Shown: piece by piece, positions 1 through 9,015 of the stretch
Numbering within the stretch: the stretch's first letter is position 1
How the letters are laid out: each line of letters starts with the position of its first letter
Assembly (NCBI GenBank): GCA_050952725.1
Contig: JBMNLN010000001.1
Span: 1,264,570 to 1,328,569 of the forward strand
DNA: 64,000 nt
Source of the DNA: JAQWCH01 sp050952725
GTDB lineage: Bacteria > Bacillota_I > Bacilli_A > RFN20 > CAG-826
Direction: 5' to 3'
Translations under genes and position numbers: made by a program
Notes under the pieces: model-generated
Database searches by the model: none
The model's input: the letters and a program-made list of their open reading frames with translations, nothing else
Told to the model about the DNA's origin: nothing

Positions 1-135
1 GTAGCGGCGGACTTCCGCTTCATCAATCATCACCGAGATGTTGCCGCCATTGCGTTCATCCCAGCCGAGACGATACATATTCGCGGTAATTTCACATAAT
101 TCTTTGACCGCTTTGGAATGCAAGAACTTTTTCAT
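1..135 (-). CDS. rhaD: Rhamnulose-1-phosphate aldolase, N-terminal part (runs off the left edge)
   Basis: Forty-five codons are present from an ATG at 135 to the window edge. The segment reading GWDERNGGNIS at residues 24-34 matches the class II aldolase RhaD, whose E. coli form has GWDERNGGNLT near its N-terminus. RhaD is a zinc enzyme that splits L-rhamnulose 1-phosphate into dihydroxyacetone phosphate and L-lactaldehyde in the cytosol. A purine-rich ribosome site (AAAGGTAGG) precedes the start, and an extended -10 promoter lies just upstream, so this is probably the first gene of its transcript. The catalytic histidines and glutamate lie outside the window. Other class II aldolases (fuculose, ribulose-5-phosphate epimerase types) share the fold, but the GWDERNGGN string favours RhaD. 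Confidence 0.78.
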   Translation of the reverse strand, partial: MKKFLHSKAVKELCEITANMYRLGWDERNGGNISVMIDEAEVRRY

Positions 136-168
136 ATTATCGAGACCTACCTTTGATTACATACTAAT

Positions 169-177
169 ATTATACCA
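169..177 (-). promoter_or_regulatory. Extended -10 promoter of rhaD
   Basis: On the minus strand the sequence reads TGGTATAAT, a perfect TATAAT with the TGn extension, about 34 bases before the rhaD start. No convincing -35 box is visible, which extended -10 promoters can tolerate. Confidence 0.55.
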
Positions 178-260
178 ATAGAATGATAAACTTTATATCA
201 ATAATTGCGGATAAAAGTAGCATTTTTCCACTAAATTGTGCACTGGCTTGCAGGGTGATG

Positions 261-290
261 AAAAAGCCTTAGTTAGAGGGAAAACTAAGG
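261..290 (-). terminator. Rho-independent terminator of the XRE/SHOCT-like pair
   Basis: On the minus strand the stem CCTTAGTT / AACTAAGG (8 bp) is followed by CTTTTT. It lies about 40 bases past the end of the 329-589 gene. Confidence 0.75.
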
Positions 291-328
291 TGCGATTCAA
301 AGGAGCAGATTAAACTTTGAAGATCCTG

Positions 329-589
329 TCAAATCCGAATCAGCACTTCATCACCATCATGACTTTGAACTTCGATTAGCTTAAATCTTCCATGGGCTTT
401 TTTAAATTGTTTGAGAACTTGATAGGCTTGCTTGAACATCTCGCGCAATTCTTGGATTTCTTCCTGAGTCATCTTTGAATCTTTTTTCGAAACGATCAGT
501 TTGGTAAAAAGACGGGATTTGATCAAAGCCAGCGGCATGATGATCCGCAGGCGCTTCTTATCTTCTTTGGATTTAATCACAATCTTCAT
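329..589 (-). CDS. Small SHOCT-like domain protein, partner of the XRE regulator
   Basis: An 86-residue protein of unknown function. It opens with a beta-strand block (MKIVIKSKEDKKRLRIIMPLAL), has a central helical part (about residues 40-66) and closes with LIEVQSHDGDEVLIRI. This K-x-V-x-I-x-x-P ... V-x-S-x-D-G-D-x-V-x-I layout is what I recall of the SHOCT-like small proteins found beside bacterial transcription regulators. The C-terminal half of the upstream XRE protein has the same layout, so the two look like related modules, one fused to a DNA-binding domain and one free. The start codon overlaps the upstream stop (TAATG), which implies translational coupling. Family assignment is by pattern only. 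Confidence 0.6.
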   Translation of the reverse strand: MKIVIKSKEDKKRLRIIMPLALIKSRLFTKLIVSKKDSKMTQEEIQELREMFKQAYQVLKQFKKAHGRFKLIEVQSHDGDEVLIRI

Positions 590-1089
590 TATTCCACCAC
601 AATCCGCACCTGATCCCCATCGGCACTATCGATGGTCACCAACTCGCCAATCACCCCTTGTTCGACTAATGCGAGCAATTGGCGAAAATCAATCCCTTCT
701 AAGGATTTATTATCCCCAGTCATCAAATTGATTGCTCCGGTTTCTTTATTGACGAAGACTCGGAGTAAAGCCATCGGCAGATTGACATTGACTTTATCTC
801 CATTAGCCGCGGTGATGATAATTTTAAAAATCATCTTATCGAAGTCTTTCTTTGTGGGTTTTTCCACTAATTTGGTCTTGACCGTTTCTTTTCCTAATAA
901 CTCATCGAGACTGACTTCATAGATTTCTGATAATTTCACCAAGATATCAATATCAGGTGTCGCTTGATTGTTTTCCCATTTCGAAACTGCTTGCGAAGTC
1001 ACTCCTAACTTTTCTCCGATATCACTTTGGGTCAGGGCTTTGTCTTTTCTTAATCTTTGGATTCTGGCTCCAAAACTTTCTTCGGTCAT
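589..1089 (-). CDS. XRE-family transcriptional regulator with SHOCT-like C-terminal domain
   Basis: A 166-residue cytoplasmic DNA-binding protein. The first 60 residues are a classic Cro/CI-type helix-turn-helix (FGARIQRLRKDKALTQSDIG, then VSKWENNQATPDIDILVKLS). The C-terminal half (about residues 75-166) is a beta-rich module ending SADGDQVRIVVE, like the whole of the downstream 86-residue protein. The start was moved to the ATG at 1089 because AGGAGG sits seven bases before it; a longer reading frame would translate that ribosome site. The two genes form an operon that ends at the 261-290 hairpin. Its targets are unknown; autoregulation is likely but no operator was identified. Confidence 0.8.
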   Translation of the reverse strand: MTEESFGARIQRLRKDKALTQSDIGEKLGVTSQAVSKWENNQATPDIDILVKLSEIYEVSLDELLGKETVKTKLVEKPTKKDFDKMIFKIIITAANGDKVNVNLPMALLRVFVNKETGAINLMTGDNKSLEGIDFRQLLALVEQGVIGELVTIDSADGDQVRIVVE

Positions 1090-1339
1090 AAACTCTTCCT
1101 CCTTGGACACCTTTATTCTCACCTAGAAACCTATTAATTCCTAGCGAAGATTGGTTGAGTTGCGATACTTTTAGTTGTATATCCTCGAAACTAATGGTTG
1201 TATTAAGGTTGTAAAAAACGAGGAAAACACATTCTTTCATTTCTAAAATTATCTGCTGTCATGTTCTTATCAAAAAAGACTTCTCAAAAAATTAATCGCG
1301 AATTAATTCTAAATATTTTAAGTTTTAAAGCACTAGTTT

Positions 1340-2350
1340 TTACTTCTCGAAAACTATTGCTTGATTTATTTCCTTCTCCAGTTCTTTTAAAATTTTCATC
1401 ATCTTGGTAAAAGTTGGATAATCTCCATAAATCATCTCTTGCATCGCTCCATAATCCTTCTTGATTTCGTTAAAGCGATACTCATCTGGTAATAATCTTA
1501 TTTGACCTTGAAGAATATCACCATATTTGGCCCATGTTCGTGGATAGAATCGTTTTTTTAAATCAACTACTTCTTTCAATAGTTTGATATTGCGGATTGC
1601 TGTTTCCTTGATTGGGGAAATAGCCATGTTGTATAGATCATAATAATGGCGCGCATATCTTCGGGGCATCGGCGAACATTGCGGTCTATGAGCTTCATGA
1701 TGTAAGATGGTGGCTTTTTCCCAAAAAGTTCTTTCCGAGATAATGGATCTGATGATAATTTTCTCTTTGAGAATATGGGGATATTCCTCAGCAATTAACG
1801 GAAAAATTTCCGTTGGACGCGATGGCATCCAGGCGGCAAGACACCCAATTTCCAGCTGGATGTTTTGCGTTAAATATGATGATTTAAAAACCTTTGGATA
1901 TTCAAAAAGGATGGTTTGTGGATTTTCTTTATCAATCCGAATTTGGAACTCCCATTTCAGAATTTTTCGAAAATCACGTTCAATATCTTTTAACAATTTC
2001 TTTTGCAGAAAGTCTGCTGTTTTGGCATTGATTTCCTTGTTGAATTTATCTTGTTTAGCTTTTGAACGTTTTTCCCAAGGTTCATTCGCTTCATATCCCA
2101 GAACTCTCCAGTCTAAAATTAGGTCGAGATTTTCAGAAAAACGTTCAATTAATTTATAGCATTTGGAGAGTGATGTGCCTCCCTTTAATGTAAACGCATT
2201 CTTCCATTGGCTGACATGAAAAAGATAATCGAGAACAAAACTCATCCAATAATCTTTTTCAACCGCCGCTTCTGATAACCCTAATTTTGCGGAAGTGTTT
2301 AAAAACAATATTTTTAAATCTTCCTTGGTCTTAATAAAAAAACTATTCAT
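1340..2350 (-). CDS. abiEii: AbiEii/AbiGii-family nucleotidyltransferase toxin
   Basis: A 336-residue protein of the DNA polymerase-beta-like nucleotidyltransferase superfamily, the toxin of type IV AbiE systems that cause growth arrest and protect against phage. The nucleotide-binding motif KGGTSLSKCYKLIERFSE is clear at about residues 58-75. The expected metal-binding triplet DxD, normally SEDIDL, reads SENLDL: the first aspartate is asparagine (codon AAT, one base from GAT). The protein may therefore be weakened or dead as an enzyme. The start overlaps the upstream antitoxin gene by eight bases, typical of toxin-antitoxin coupling. A dedicated terminator was not seen. The gene is more AT-rich than the sugar operon to its right, consistent with transfer. 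Confidence 0.85.
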   Translation of the reverse strand: MNSFFIKTKEDLKILFLNTSAKLGLSEAAVEKDYWMSFVLDYLFHVSQWKNAFTLKGGTSLSKCYKLIERFSENLDLILDWRVLGYEANEPWEKRSKAKQDKFNKEINAKTADFLQKKLLKDIERDFRKILKWEFQIRIDKENPQTILFEYPKVFKSSYLTQNIQLEIGCLAAWMPSRPTEIFPLIAEEYPHILKEKIIIRSIISERTFWEKATILHHEAHRPQCSPMPRRYARHYYDLYNMAISPIKETAIRNIKLLKEVVDLKKRFYPRTWAKYGDILQGQIRLLPDEYRFNEIKKDYGAMQEMIYGDYPTFTKMMKILKELEKEINQAIVFEK

Positions 2351-2953
2351 CTTTTCCTACGCTAATTTCACGGATTATTTCATAAATCCATGCAGCAACT
2401 GCAGTGGCATCTTCCATCAGGGCAGTTTTTTCTTGCGGGGAAAGTCTCTTGCTGATGGTCTGGATATCTTTGGGAGACACCCCATCTTTGCCAAGCGTTT
2501 TAATCGCTTGAATAATCGTCGCGTTTTTTAGGGACATATTCGCAATTTCGCCAGGTTTTACTTTTTTAAAGGCAATCACATTCTGGCCGACTTGATACGT
2601 CTTATTCCTCCCATTAGAAATATATGTCCATTGACGCGGAACTTGTGTGGATAATCCCAAAAGGTTAAGCGCGGTACCACTTGATGGAGCGATATCCCAA
2701 TTATATTTCCTTGCGATAGCAATAGCTAATTCGTGCAGCGAAGGGGTAGCGTCTTCTCCGATTAATTCACTATATTCTGGTTGATAATAAAAACCGTTGA
2801 TAATCCGCTTAATTTTTTTTCATCGACGAGACGATTCAAAGTTTTTCTTATCGTTTCATACGAAGCAATTTTTAAAAAATCATTAGCAATAAACACTTTT
2901 CCTGATTCAGTTTGGATAATTTTATTTTCAATTTGTTCAGCATACGTTGACAT
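2343..2953 (-). pseudogene. abiEi: AbiEi / DUF6088-type antitoxin with a -1 frameshift in an A8 run
   Basis: Two ORFs in adjacent frames together make one about 203-residue DUF6088-type antitoxin. The first (from ATG 2953) gives a winged-helix start, MSTYAEQIENKIIQTESGKV..., and loses homology after RLVDEKK. The second ends the protein with GLSTQVPRQWTYIS... Adding one A to the run of eight A (plus-strand T 2813-2820) joins them without a stop, giving ...DEKKIKRIINGFYYQPEYSEL... The start is supported by AAAGGTGG eight bases upstream; an ATG further upstream at 2998 lies inside the operator. The role would be to repress the operon and neutralise the AbiEii toxin. The break may be real inactivation, programmed slippage on A8 (which could give -1 product), or a homopolymer sequencing error. 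Confidence 0.75.
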
Positions 2954-2968
2954 GATATCACCACCTTT

Positions 2969-3005
2969 GTCCCATATATTATATAATATTCGGGACATTA
3001 TTCAA
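2969..3005 (-). promoter_or_regulatory. Promoter and operator of the abiE operon
   Basis: A near-palindrome with arms GTCCC (2969-2973) and GGGAC (2992-2996) and an AT-rich centre contains a perfect TATAAT (2978-2983). A TTGAAT -35 box (3000-3005) lies 16 bases away. AbiE antitoxins are known to repress their own promoter through inverted repeats, so this is the probable operator. Confidence 0.65.
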
Positions 3006-3422
3006 TCGACTCGTTTTTAGAAAAGCCCAATTGATACATATGTGTCTCATCGTTTTTTCGTACCCCAATCAACTAACTTGACTCTTTAAAAAGGTTAATC
3101 ATTTAAAAGAAGAGAGAGAAAGAGCAAATCCATCATTCCCCCCGTATCATCAGGCAGAATAAGACTCGTGTGAGGAATATGTAATAAAATATGATTATTT
3201 TGCCTTTGTTCATTTTTCCTTTTTGACAATTTAACCTCTTTAATATAGTTAGACAAGATGTCTTAGTGTTGTTTTTCGTGCTATCTCATTTCATCTTTTT
3301 TATATTGAAAATCTGTTTTTTTGCTCATCCCTCTTTTTCTTCTGCGGTTTTTTATCCTTTCAGATAGCAAAAAACCACTGCTTTTGCCTTGGTTTTCGCA
3401 CTGGTTTTGCAAAGTTCTTTTT
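3006..3422. other. AT-rich intergenic spacer, no gene seen
   Basis: No supported coding region. A 10-bp stem with arms near 3344-3353 and 3369-3378 (GTGGTTTTTT / AAAAAACCGC on the minus strand) lies about 45 bases past the YesL gene. It lacks a following T run, so it may stabilise the operon mRNA end rather than terminate it. Confidence 0.4.
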
Positions 3423-4112
3423 TTATGATTCTCGGTCTTCTCTTTGATTATTTTCCGCTTCGGTTAATCGCTCTTCTTCTTCGAGATAAATCGCCTGATA
3501 AGTTTTTTTCGCGACTTGTAAATTGATGAAGATTAAAAAGGAAAATGAAATAAATAAAGCCAGATAAGGAAGGAAATAAGTCACCGCGGTAACCGCGATT
3601 AAAAAGATCAACATCAAGAACGAAATCAGTGGTCTTCTTCGAGCGATTAAGGCCGCTTTGCGAATCATCATCAAAAAAGTATCATCTTTAAAAAACTCAT
3701 TAAAAATCAAAAGATGCATCAAGATAATTAATGAGACGAGCAATAAAGACGACAAGAAGGCAATCGCCGCCCAAATCCACCAAGTGTAGCCATAATTGAC
3801 GATATAAGCGTAGTAGATATAACTCATTCCCGCGAAGAAAAGCAGGACCAAAACCCCTAATATTTCTAAGCGCCACATCAATGACCATTGTTCTTTAATC
3901 TCCTCGAAGAAAGAAGTAAACGGATTGTAGTATTGATGATTGATCATCTTATTAATGCAGGTGGTTAAAGCGACTAATCCGGGGAAAAACAAAACTAGCG
4001 CGCTTAAAAGCGAAACCACGACGAAGATAAAATTAAGGATGACCAGATCCGCGATCGTTTTCAATAGGAAAAAAAGTCGCGAGCTCGTTCTGCGTTCAAA
4101 ATTTGACGACAT
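3423..4112 (-). CDS. YesL-family (DUF624) integral membrane protein
   Basis: A 229-residue membrane protein with about five hydrophobic helices (residues 20-45, 75-95, 105-130, 150-175, 175-200) and a charged C-terminal tail rich in Glu and Arg. Size, the N-terminal basic stretch followed by LNFIFVVVSLLSALVLFFPG, and its place at the end of a CUT1 sugar-transport operon match YesL/DUF624 proteins, which regularly accompany LplABC/YtcQ-type transporters. The molecular role of the family is not established. Its ribosome site (GAGGAGTAAG) sits at the end of the preceding gene with one base between stop and start, so the two are translationally coupled. Confidence 0.8.
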   Translation of the reverse strand: MSSNFERRTSSRLFFLLKTIADLVILNFIFVVVSLLSALVLFFPGLVALTTCINKMINHQYYNPFTSFFEEIKEQWSLMWRLEILGVLVLLFFAGMSYIYYAYIVNYGYTWWIWAAIAFLSSLLLVSLIILMHLLIFNEFFKDDTFLMMIRKAALIARRRPLISFLMLIFLIAVTAVTYFLPYLALFISFSFLIFINLQVAKKTYQAIYLEEEERLTEAENNQREDRES

Positions 4113-4113
4113 C

Positions 4114-5247
4114 TTACTCCTCTAGATAAGGCAGCTTGCGCGAAATGGAATAAATGCGATAAGTCGATAACCAGGCCCATTCATTATTCCCTAAATCACT
4201 CCGGGTTAAGGCGATTTCGATAAAGTCGGTATCTTGGAGTAAATGCCCATATTCATCGGTGACAAGTCCTGCATTGTGATTGCGCATAAACCCTGTTTCT
4301 TCGTAACCGATCTCCGCGACTAACCGCCAGTTTTTGGCATTTGTCCCTTTAAAGACTTCATCAGTCGGCTTTGCTGAAGCGCTTAAATCCAGATAATAGA
4401 CCACTAATGAACTAGCGATAAAAGCCGGGGCGTTGCGATCGGGTGAATAGGGGATTTTTCCTTTAACCATCAATAATTTCTTATTGGCGACATCATAGCA
4501 GATATCAGCATCACAGATTAGATTATCCCCGCTTAATAACCCATTGGTCGGGACTTTCGCATGGTTAATCAATACAGGTTCATCGAGATTGGAGAAATCA
4601 TATTCACGGACTTCTTCATAGGTTCCATCTTTATTCCCCACTGAGTAAAACATCAGGATATTCCCTTTTTGATCAATGTTGACAAGACTCGCCTGCCCCG
4701 TTCCCCAAATCGCATTTTCGCGGTCATAAGGAACAATCGGGTTAATATCATCGCATTTGATAAAGGGGCCATTCGGAGTTTTACTGACAGCAAGGCCAGT
4801 TTCATTGCCGTTGTTATCGCTTTGAATCGAGCCAAGAAAGGCCATTAAGTAGTGATATTCTTCACCCTGATAGGTGAATTCGCCTTTGACGACCGAGGGA
4901 TCGCAAGTATGACGTTGATCCCAAGTGCCCGCAGTCGGGCCAAGAACGAGACTCATCTCCCCCCAATCCCAACCTTGGTCCTTTGAGTAAACACCGTGGT
5001 GATAACCGATATAGTCGGTGATATTGCCTTCGACTTTATTGGTGCAATAATAGACATAGCGCTCTCCATCTTCAATAAAGGTAGAAGGGCAGTAATTATA
5101 AAAGCGCGATTCCCCAAATGTCCCATGATCAAACCATTTCATCACCTGGTCAAAGGGGGCATAAAAAGGTGCGGCTGGAGGCGTAGTACAGCCGAGCAAT
5201 GAGGCGGTTAACATCAGCATAAACATGGGTTTAATTTTTTTCATCAT
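4114..5247 (-). CDS. Secreted lipoprotein with GH43-like five-bladed beta-propeller
   Basis: A 377-residue lipoprotein: signal peptide with lipobox LLGC (Cys20), then a single propeller-like domain. Repeated blade-type segments include RFYNYCPSTFIEDGERYVYYCTN, TCDPSVVKGEF, GLAVSKTPNGPFIK and AIWGTGQASLVN. The layout (DPSVVKG, SKTPNGPW-like) resembles GH43/GH32/GH117-clan propellers that act on glycans outside the cell. The catalytic acids cannot be assigned with confidence, so it may be a binding protein rather than a hydrolase. It is the closest paralogue of the N-terminal half of the 5244-7910 product. The start overlaps the previous stop by four bases (ATGA). Confidence 0.7.
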   Translation of the reverse strand: MMKKIKPMFMLMLTASLLGCTTPPAAPFYAPFDQVMKWFDHGTFGESRFYNYCPSTFIEDGERYVYYCTNKVEGNITDYIGYHHGVYSKDQGWDWGEMSLVLGPTAGTWDQRHTCDPSVVKGEFTYQGEEYHYLMAFLGSIQSDNNGNETGLAVSKTPNGPFIKCDDINPIVPYDRENAIWGTGQASLVNIDQKGNILMFYSVGNKDGTYEEVREYDFSNLDEPVLINHAKVPTNGLLSGDNLICDADICYDVANKKLLMVKGKIPYSPDRNAPAFIASSLVVYYLDLSASAKPTDEVFKGTNAKNWRLVAEIGYEETGFMRNHNAGLVTDEYGHLLQDTDFIEIALTRSDLGNNEWAWLSTYRIYSISRKLPYLEE

Positions 5248-7910
5248 CGGGTAGTCACCTTCTTTCTCAAAAGATAAATGCCAAAAAGGGCGAATAACGA
5301 CGTTAAAGTGATCAAAGCTAATCTTTCATCAATCGTGGTCTTCAAGGCGTTTTCCGCAAGACCACTACTTGGGATGGTGCGGTTCATGAAGTTATTTAAA
5401 CCTAAGTTCTTGACCGCTAGATCATAACGCCAGGCGCATTTTTCGAGATGGGAACAAGCCGCATAACTTTTCGCCGTGTAATCCGCCTCGCGCAGCAATT
5501 GTTGTTCTTCGGAACTTAAAGTGGCAAATTCACTGGCATAGGCCGCCCAAACAACTGGAGCCTGAATCGGACAAGGATCGGTTTCAGCTAAAAAGTCAAG
5601 CGCAAAGCAATTGACCCGATCGAGATAACCCGCGACATATTCGAGATTCACATAATCGACTTCCCAAACTTTTTGCGCATGGGTGGCCAAATCATCATAC
5701 CGCGATAAGGAGCCATCATAGAGATATGTATGGGTGGTAAAGACATCGCCGATAATCACATCGAGCAAGTAATCGTACTTACTCGAAGCGCCAAAATAGA
5801 CACAGTGAATATTCGCGTAATTCATCGTCGTCCCCTCATTGCCCGCCCAGCCCACTTCATCTTTTAAGGAAGAGTAAGGGATGAAAATAAAGCCATCAAA
5901 TGAACCTGGAAGGTAAAAGTAAGTCCCAAATTCGCGCGCTGGATGGGTAGCAAGAAAATCGGCACTTGAATCGTAATAGTAAATGGGCGCGTGATGCTCT
6001 AGTTGCATCCGGTGATTATTTTTATCGAGCAGGTAAAAGATTAAATAATACGGATTGCAATGGTTGTTCTTCATCCGGAAATATAATCCCTCTCCTGATA
6101 AATCAAAATTCCGGGCATAGAGAACCCATTGGGCGGGACGATCGACGCTATCTTGATTAATCGTCATGCGAATCCCCCCTAAATAATCTTTACCCACGGG
6201 ATTAAAATCCGTTTCTGGTAGACGAGAGACTCCCATATAAGTCGGATTGGAGATTGCTAAAAAGGTTGAATTAAACTGGCCCATTGATAGTTGCGAAACA
6301 TCGAGGATCGTTTTGTTGTATTCGGTAAAAATATCGCCGATGGCAAAGTGGGCATAACCATCATAATAGGCTGAAATTGAAAGATAAATATATTGGAGAT
6401 GGTCAAGGCATCTCGTTCCGACTTCATTGGTGGTAAGCGAAGCATAAGGAATATAGATATGCCCATCAAAGTTCGCGGGTAAGATCAAGTACGAACCAAA
6501 ACTTCGGAAAGCGGAGTCGGTTACTTTCTCCCCATCAACTGAATAGTTTTTCACCAGCATATTCGCGGTCGGTTGCACCTGATAGCCACAGCGATCTTCA
6601 AAGCGCATTTCTAGGGGAGTATTGATACTCTTATAGTTACGGAAGCGGAAATATAATCCTTCGCCAATTGTGGAAACCGTCCCTAAATTAATCCTCAAGG
6701 TGCTGACATCACTAGTTGAAGACGAGGGGCTCATCGTGATTTTGGCCCCTTTATTGAGGCGATTAGGGGCGAATTTTCCATAGTTGAGGACAAATGAAGT
6801 CCCATAAATTCGATAAGTCGATAATTGCGACCAAAAATCATCCGCACAGACACAGACCGCATAATTGACTTCGATGATTTCACTTGATAAATTACGGCCG
6901 TAGGGATCGGTTACTAGACCAGGATTATGATTGCGATCAAACCCCGAGACGCTCTTATCGATCTCTCCGAGATATTCCCAATTTTTCATGCTCGCTCCCT
7001 TAAAGACCTCATCAAAGGGTTGTACATCATCGCTTAAATCCAAAACGTAGAGAATTAATCTCTCACAGATGAAACTAGGATTGAACCCATCGGTATTATA
7101 AGGATGCTTGGCTTTCACCATAATTAAGCGGCGATTCGCTTCATCATAAGAAAATTCCGCATCATTGTTGGTGATGTCATTGGGAATTTGCCCATTGGTA
7201 TAGAGACGAGATTTTCTTATTAAGACTGGGGAATCAAGGTTAGAGAGTTCATATTCACATACGATTTCATAGGTCCCATCTTTCCCCCCATGGGAATAAA
7301 AATAGATAATTCGCCCTTGATAGTCGAGGTTGATCATACAGGCTTGACCATTACCCCAGACATCGTTTTCCGCATCAAAGGGGATAAAGGGGTTAAGCGT
7401 CGTGCATTTAATCCAAGGTCCCGCTGGGGTTTTCGCGACCGCAAAGCCACTTTCATTGCCCATGCTGTCATTTTGGGCGCTGCCAAGATAGGCCATTAAG
7501 TAATGATAGGTTTCCCCCTGATAACTAAAGACGCCTTTAACCACTGCCGGGTCACAAGTATGCCGCGCGTCCCATTGACCGCTACTTCCTGGACCTAAAA
7601 CATATTGCAAATCGGAATAAGTCCAACCACTACCGGCGGTATAAGTCCCTTGCCGGTACCCGACATAATCGGTGACATTGCCCCAATCTTGGTTCGTGCA
7701 GTAGTAGATATGCCTGATTCCATCTTCTTCAAAAATCGATGGGCAGTAATTATAATATCGACTGGTTCCTGCATTTCCATGCGGAAACAAATTGACCGCT
7801 CCCCCCACTGGGGCAAAGCGAGCTAAATCGGTGCTGCTGGGACTAGTTTTTATCGGCATATTCGCAAGTCCTACCATCGTGATTAAGGTCAGGCATAAGG
7901 CTTTAACCAT
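5244..7910 (-). CDS. Large surface protein: GH43-like propeller, two beta-modules, C-terminal membrane anchor
   Basis: An 888-residue exported protein. Residues 1-18 form a hydrophobic export signal. Residues about 35-385 are a propeller closely related to the neighbouring lipoprotein (SRYYNYCPSIFEEDG, TCDPAVVKGVF, SGFAVAKTPAGPWIK). Residues about 390-550 and 555-745 are two copies of a module marked by G-x-Y-F-R-x-(R/K)-N, FDG(H/F)I(Y/F)IPY(A/S)SL and GD(I)F. Residues about 760-860 are the helical domain with RYDLAVKNLGLNNFMNR, followed by one membrane helix and the tail LLRKKVTTR. It would sit on the cell surface and bind or cut a glycan imported by the operon's ABC transporter. No LPXTG is present. 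It overlaps both neighbours by four to eight bases. Confidence 0.75.
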   Translation of the reverse strand: MVKALCLTLITMVGLANMPIKTSPSSTDLARFAPVGGAVNLFPHGNAGTSRYYNYCPSIFEEDGIRHIYYCTNQDWGNVTDYVGYRQGTYTAGSGWTYSDLQYVLGPGSSGQWDARHTCDPAVVKGVFSYQGETYHYLMAYLGSAQNDSMGNESGFAVAKTPAGPWIKCTTLNPFIPFDAENDVWGNGQACMINLDYQGRIIYFYSHGGKDGTYEIVCEYELSNLDSPVLIRKSRLYTNGQIPNDITNNDAEFSYDEANRRLIMVKAKHPYNTDGFNPSFICERLILYVLDLSDDVQPFDEVFKGASMKNWEYLGEIDKSVSGFDRNHNPGLVTDPYGRNLSSEIIEVNYAVCVCADDFWSQLSTYRIYGTSFVLNYGKFAPNRLNKGAKITMSPSSSTSDVSTLRINLGTVSTIGEGLYFRFRNYKSINTPLEMRFEDRCGYQVQPTANMLVKNYSVDGEKVTDSAFRSFGSYLILPANFDGHIYIPYASLTTNEVGTRCLDHLQYIYLSISAYYDGYAHFAIGDIFTEYNKTILDVSQLSMGQFNSTFLAISNPTYMGVSRLPETDFNPVGKDYLGGIRMTINQDSVDRPAQWVLYARNFDLSGEGLYFRMKNNHCNPYYLIFYLLDKNNHRMQLEHHAPIYYYDSSADFLATHPAREFGTYFYLPGSFDGFIFIPYSSLKDEVGWAGNEGTTMNYANIHCVYFGASSKYDYLLDVIIGDVFTTHTYLYDGSLSRYDDLATHAQKVWEVDYVNLEYVAGYLDRVNCFALDFLAETDPCPIQAPVVWAAYASEFATLSSEEQQLLREADYTAKSYAACSHLEKCAWRYDLAVKNLGLNNFMNRTIPSSGLAENALKTTIDERLALITLTSLFALFGIYLLRKKVTTR

Positions 7911-9003
7911 GAGCGATATTGACCTCCATGTAGGCTAAAAACGCACTCCATTTATACGAGGTATCTTCGCGTTCTTCGGGTTCATCTGCGGTTGAATAAA
8001 TCACGATTAACTTCTCTTGATTCGCCGCGAGATGGCCGTAAGGATCAGTGACTAGAGCCGCGGAATAAATCTCATCCCAGCCAAGCGAATCATCATCTTC
8101 ATAATCGACCGTCATCGAGGTGGTATAAGTTGAAAGGACTTCCCACTCATAACTGATAAAGTCATTGAGAATCCCGACATCGGCAACCGCGACTTGAATG
8201 CTGGTGGCAAAACCAGGGGCGTTGCCACTAAGGGGGAAAACATCGCGCACACAGTAGAGATTGCCACTAGGATCGATGGCAAAATCCGCATTGGCTAAGA
8301 TGACATTATCGGCGTTATCGCGAAGGCCATGTACACTGATATGGCGCTTGCCTTGATCGATTTTAATATCATTAAGATTGGAAAAGTCACAATCGACAAT
8401 CCGCTCATTGGTTAGGTTGGTTTCTGCGTATGCATAGAATAAGCGCACCTTGCCTTTTTTATCATAACTGACAAGCGAAGGGGCACCCGCACCATATTCG
8501 TCGCCATAAACATCAGGATCATAGGTGATTAGAGGCGTTTCATGTTTTATCCATGGGCCTGTGATTTTTTCGCTATAGGCGATGCCGACTTGGTTCGCCA
8601 GATCATTTTCAGTTTTTCTTCCCCCATAGGCTAGAAGATAACGATAGGTCTTATCGCCTTTATGGAATTCGCCTTTGACGACACTGGGGGAGAAGATATA
8701 GCGATCCCAGCCGTTATTTGAAGGTTCAAGGATAATTTCCGGCTTAGAATAGACGACCTCTCCTTCTTGAAGGGTAGCGGTTTTTAAAGCAAAGGTTACC
8801 GTTTCATCATTTTTAACCTGATTGCGCTCAAAGATGTAATACCGAGTTCCATCCTCTTCAAAGACCGTAGCGGCTCGCGAAAAGTAGCCGACTTCATCAG
8901 CCCAGAGACTATTAATTCCTGAAGGGGTTTTATAAGTGGTTTTAGGGCTACAAGCGACTAAAAGGCTCAAGGCCCCAAAGAGTAATGTAGTTTTCTTGTT
9001 CAT
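7903..9003 (-). CDS. Divergent propeller lipoprotein (GH43-like)
   Basis: A 366-residue lipoprotein with signal peptide and lipobox LLVAC (Cys18). The body has propeller-type blades related to the two downstream paralogues: TVFEEDGTRYYIFERN, FSPSVVKGEF, IAYSEKITGPWIKHETPL and AGAPSLVSYDKKGKVRLFY. It is clearly more diverged than the other two, so a different ligand is likely. Catalytic residues were not assigned. The gene overlaps the following one by eight bases and belongs to the transport operon. Confidence 0.68.
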   Translation of the reverse strand: MNKKTTLLFGALSLLVACSPKTTYKTPSGINSLWADEVGYFSRAATVFEEDGTRYYIFERNQVKNDETVTFALKTATLQEGEVVYSKPEIILEPSNNGWDRYIFSPSVVKGEFHKGDKTYRYLLAYGGRKTENDLANQVGIAYSEKITGPWIKHETPLITYDPDVYGDEYGAGAPSLVSYDKKGKVRLFYAYAETNLTNERIVDCDFSNLNDIKIDQGKRHISVHGLRDNADNVILANADFAIDPSGNLYCVRDVFPLSGNAPGFATSIQVAVADVGILNDFISYEWEVLSTYTTSMTVDYEDDDSLGWDEIYSAALVTDPYGHLAANQEKLIVIYSTADEPEEREDTSYKWSAFLAYMEVNIAHG

Positions 9004-9015
9004 GATTTGCTCCTC

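Noticed and set aside
632..922. Plus-strand ORFs overlapping the regulator, abiE, surface and tape measure genes
   Set aside because: They are antisense shadows without ribosome sites or recognisable domains.
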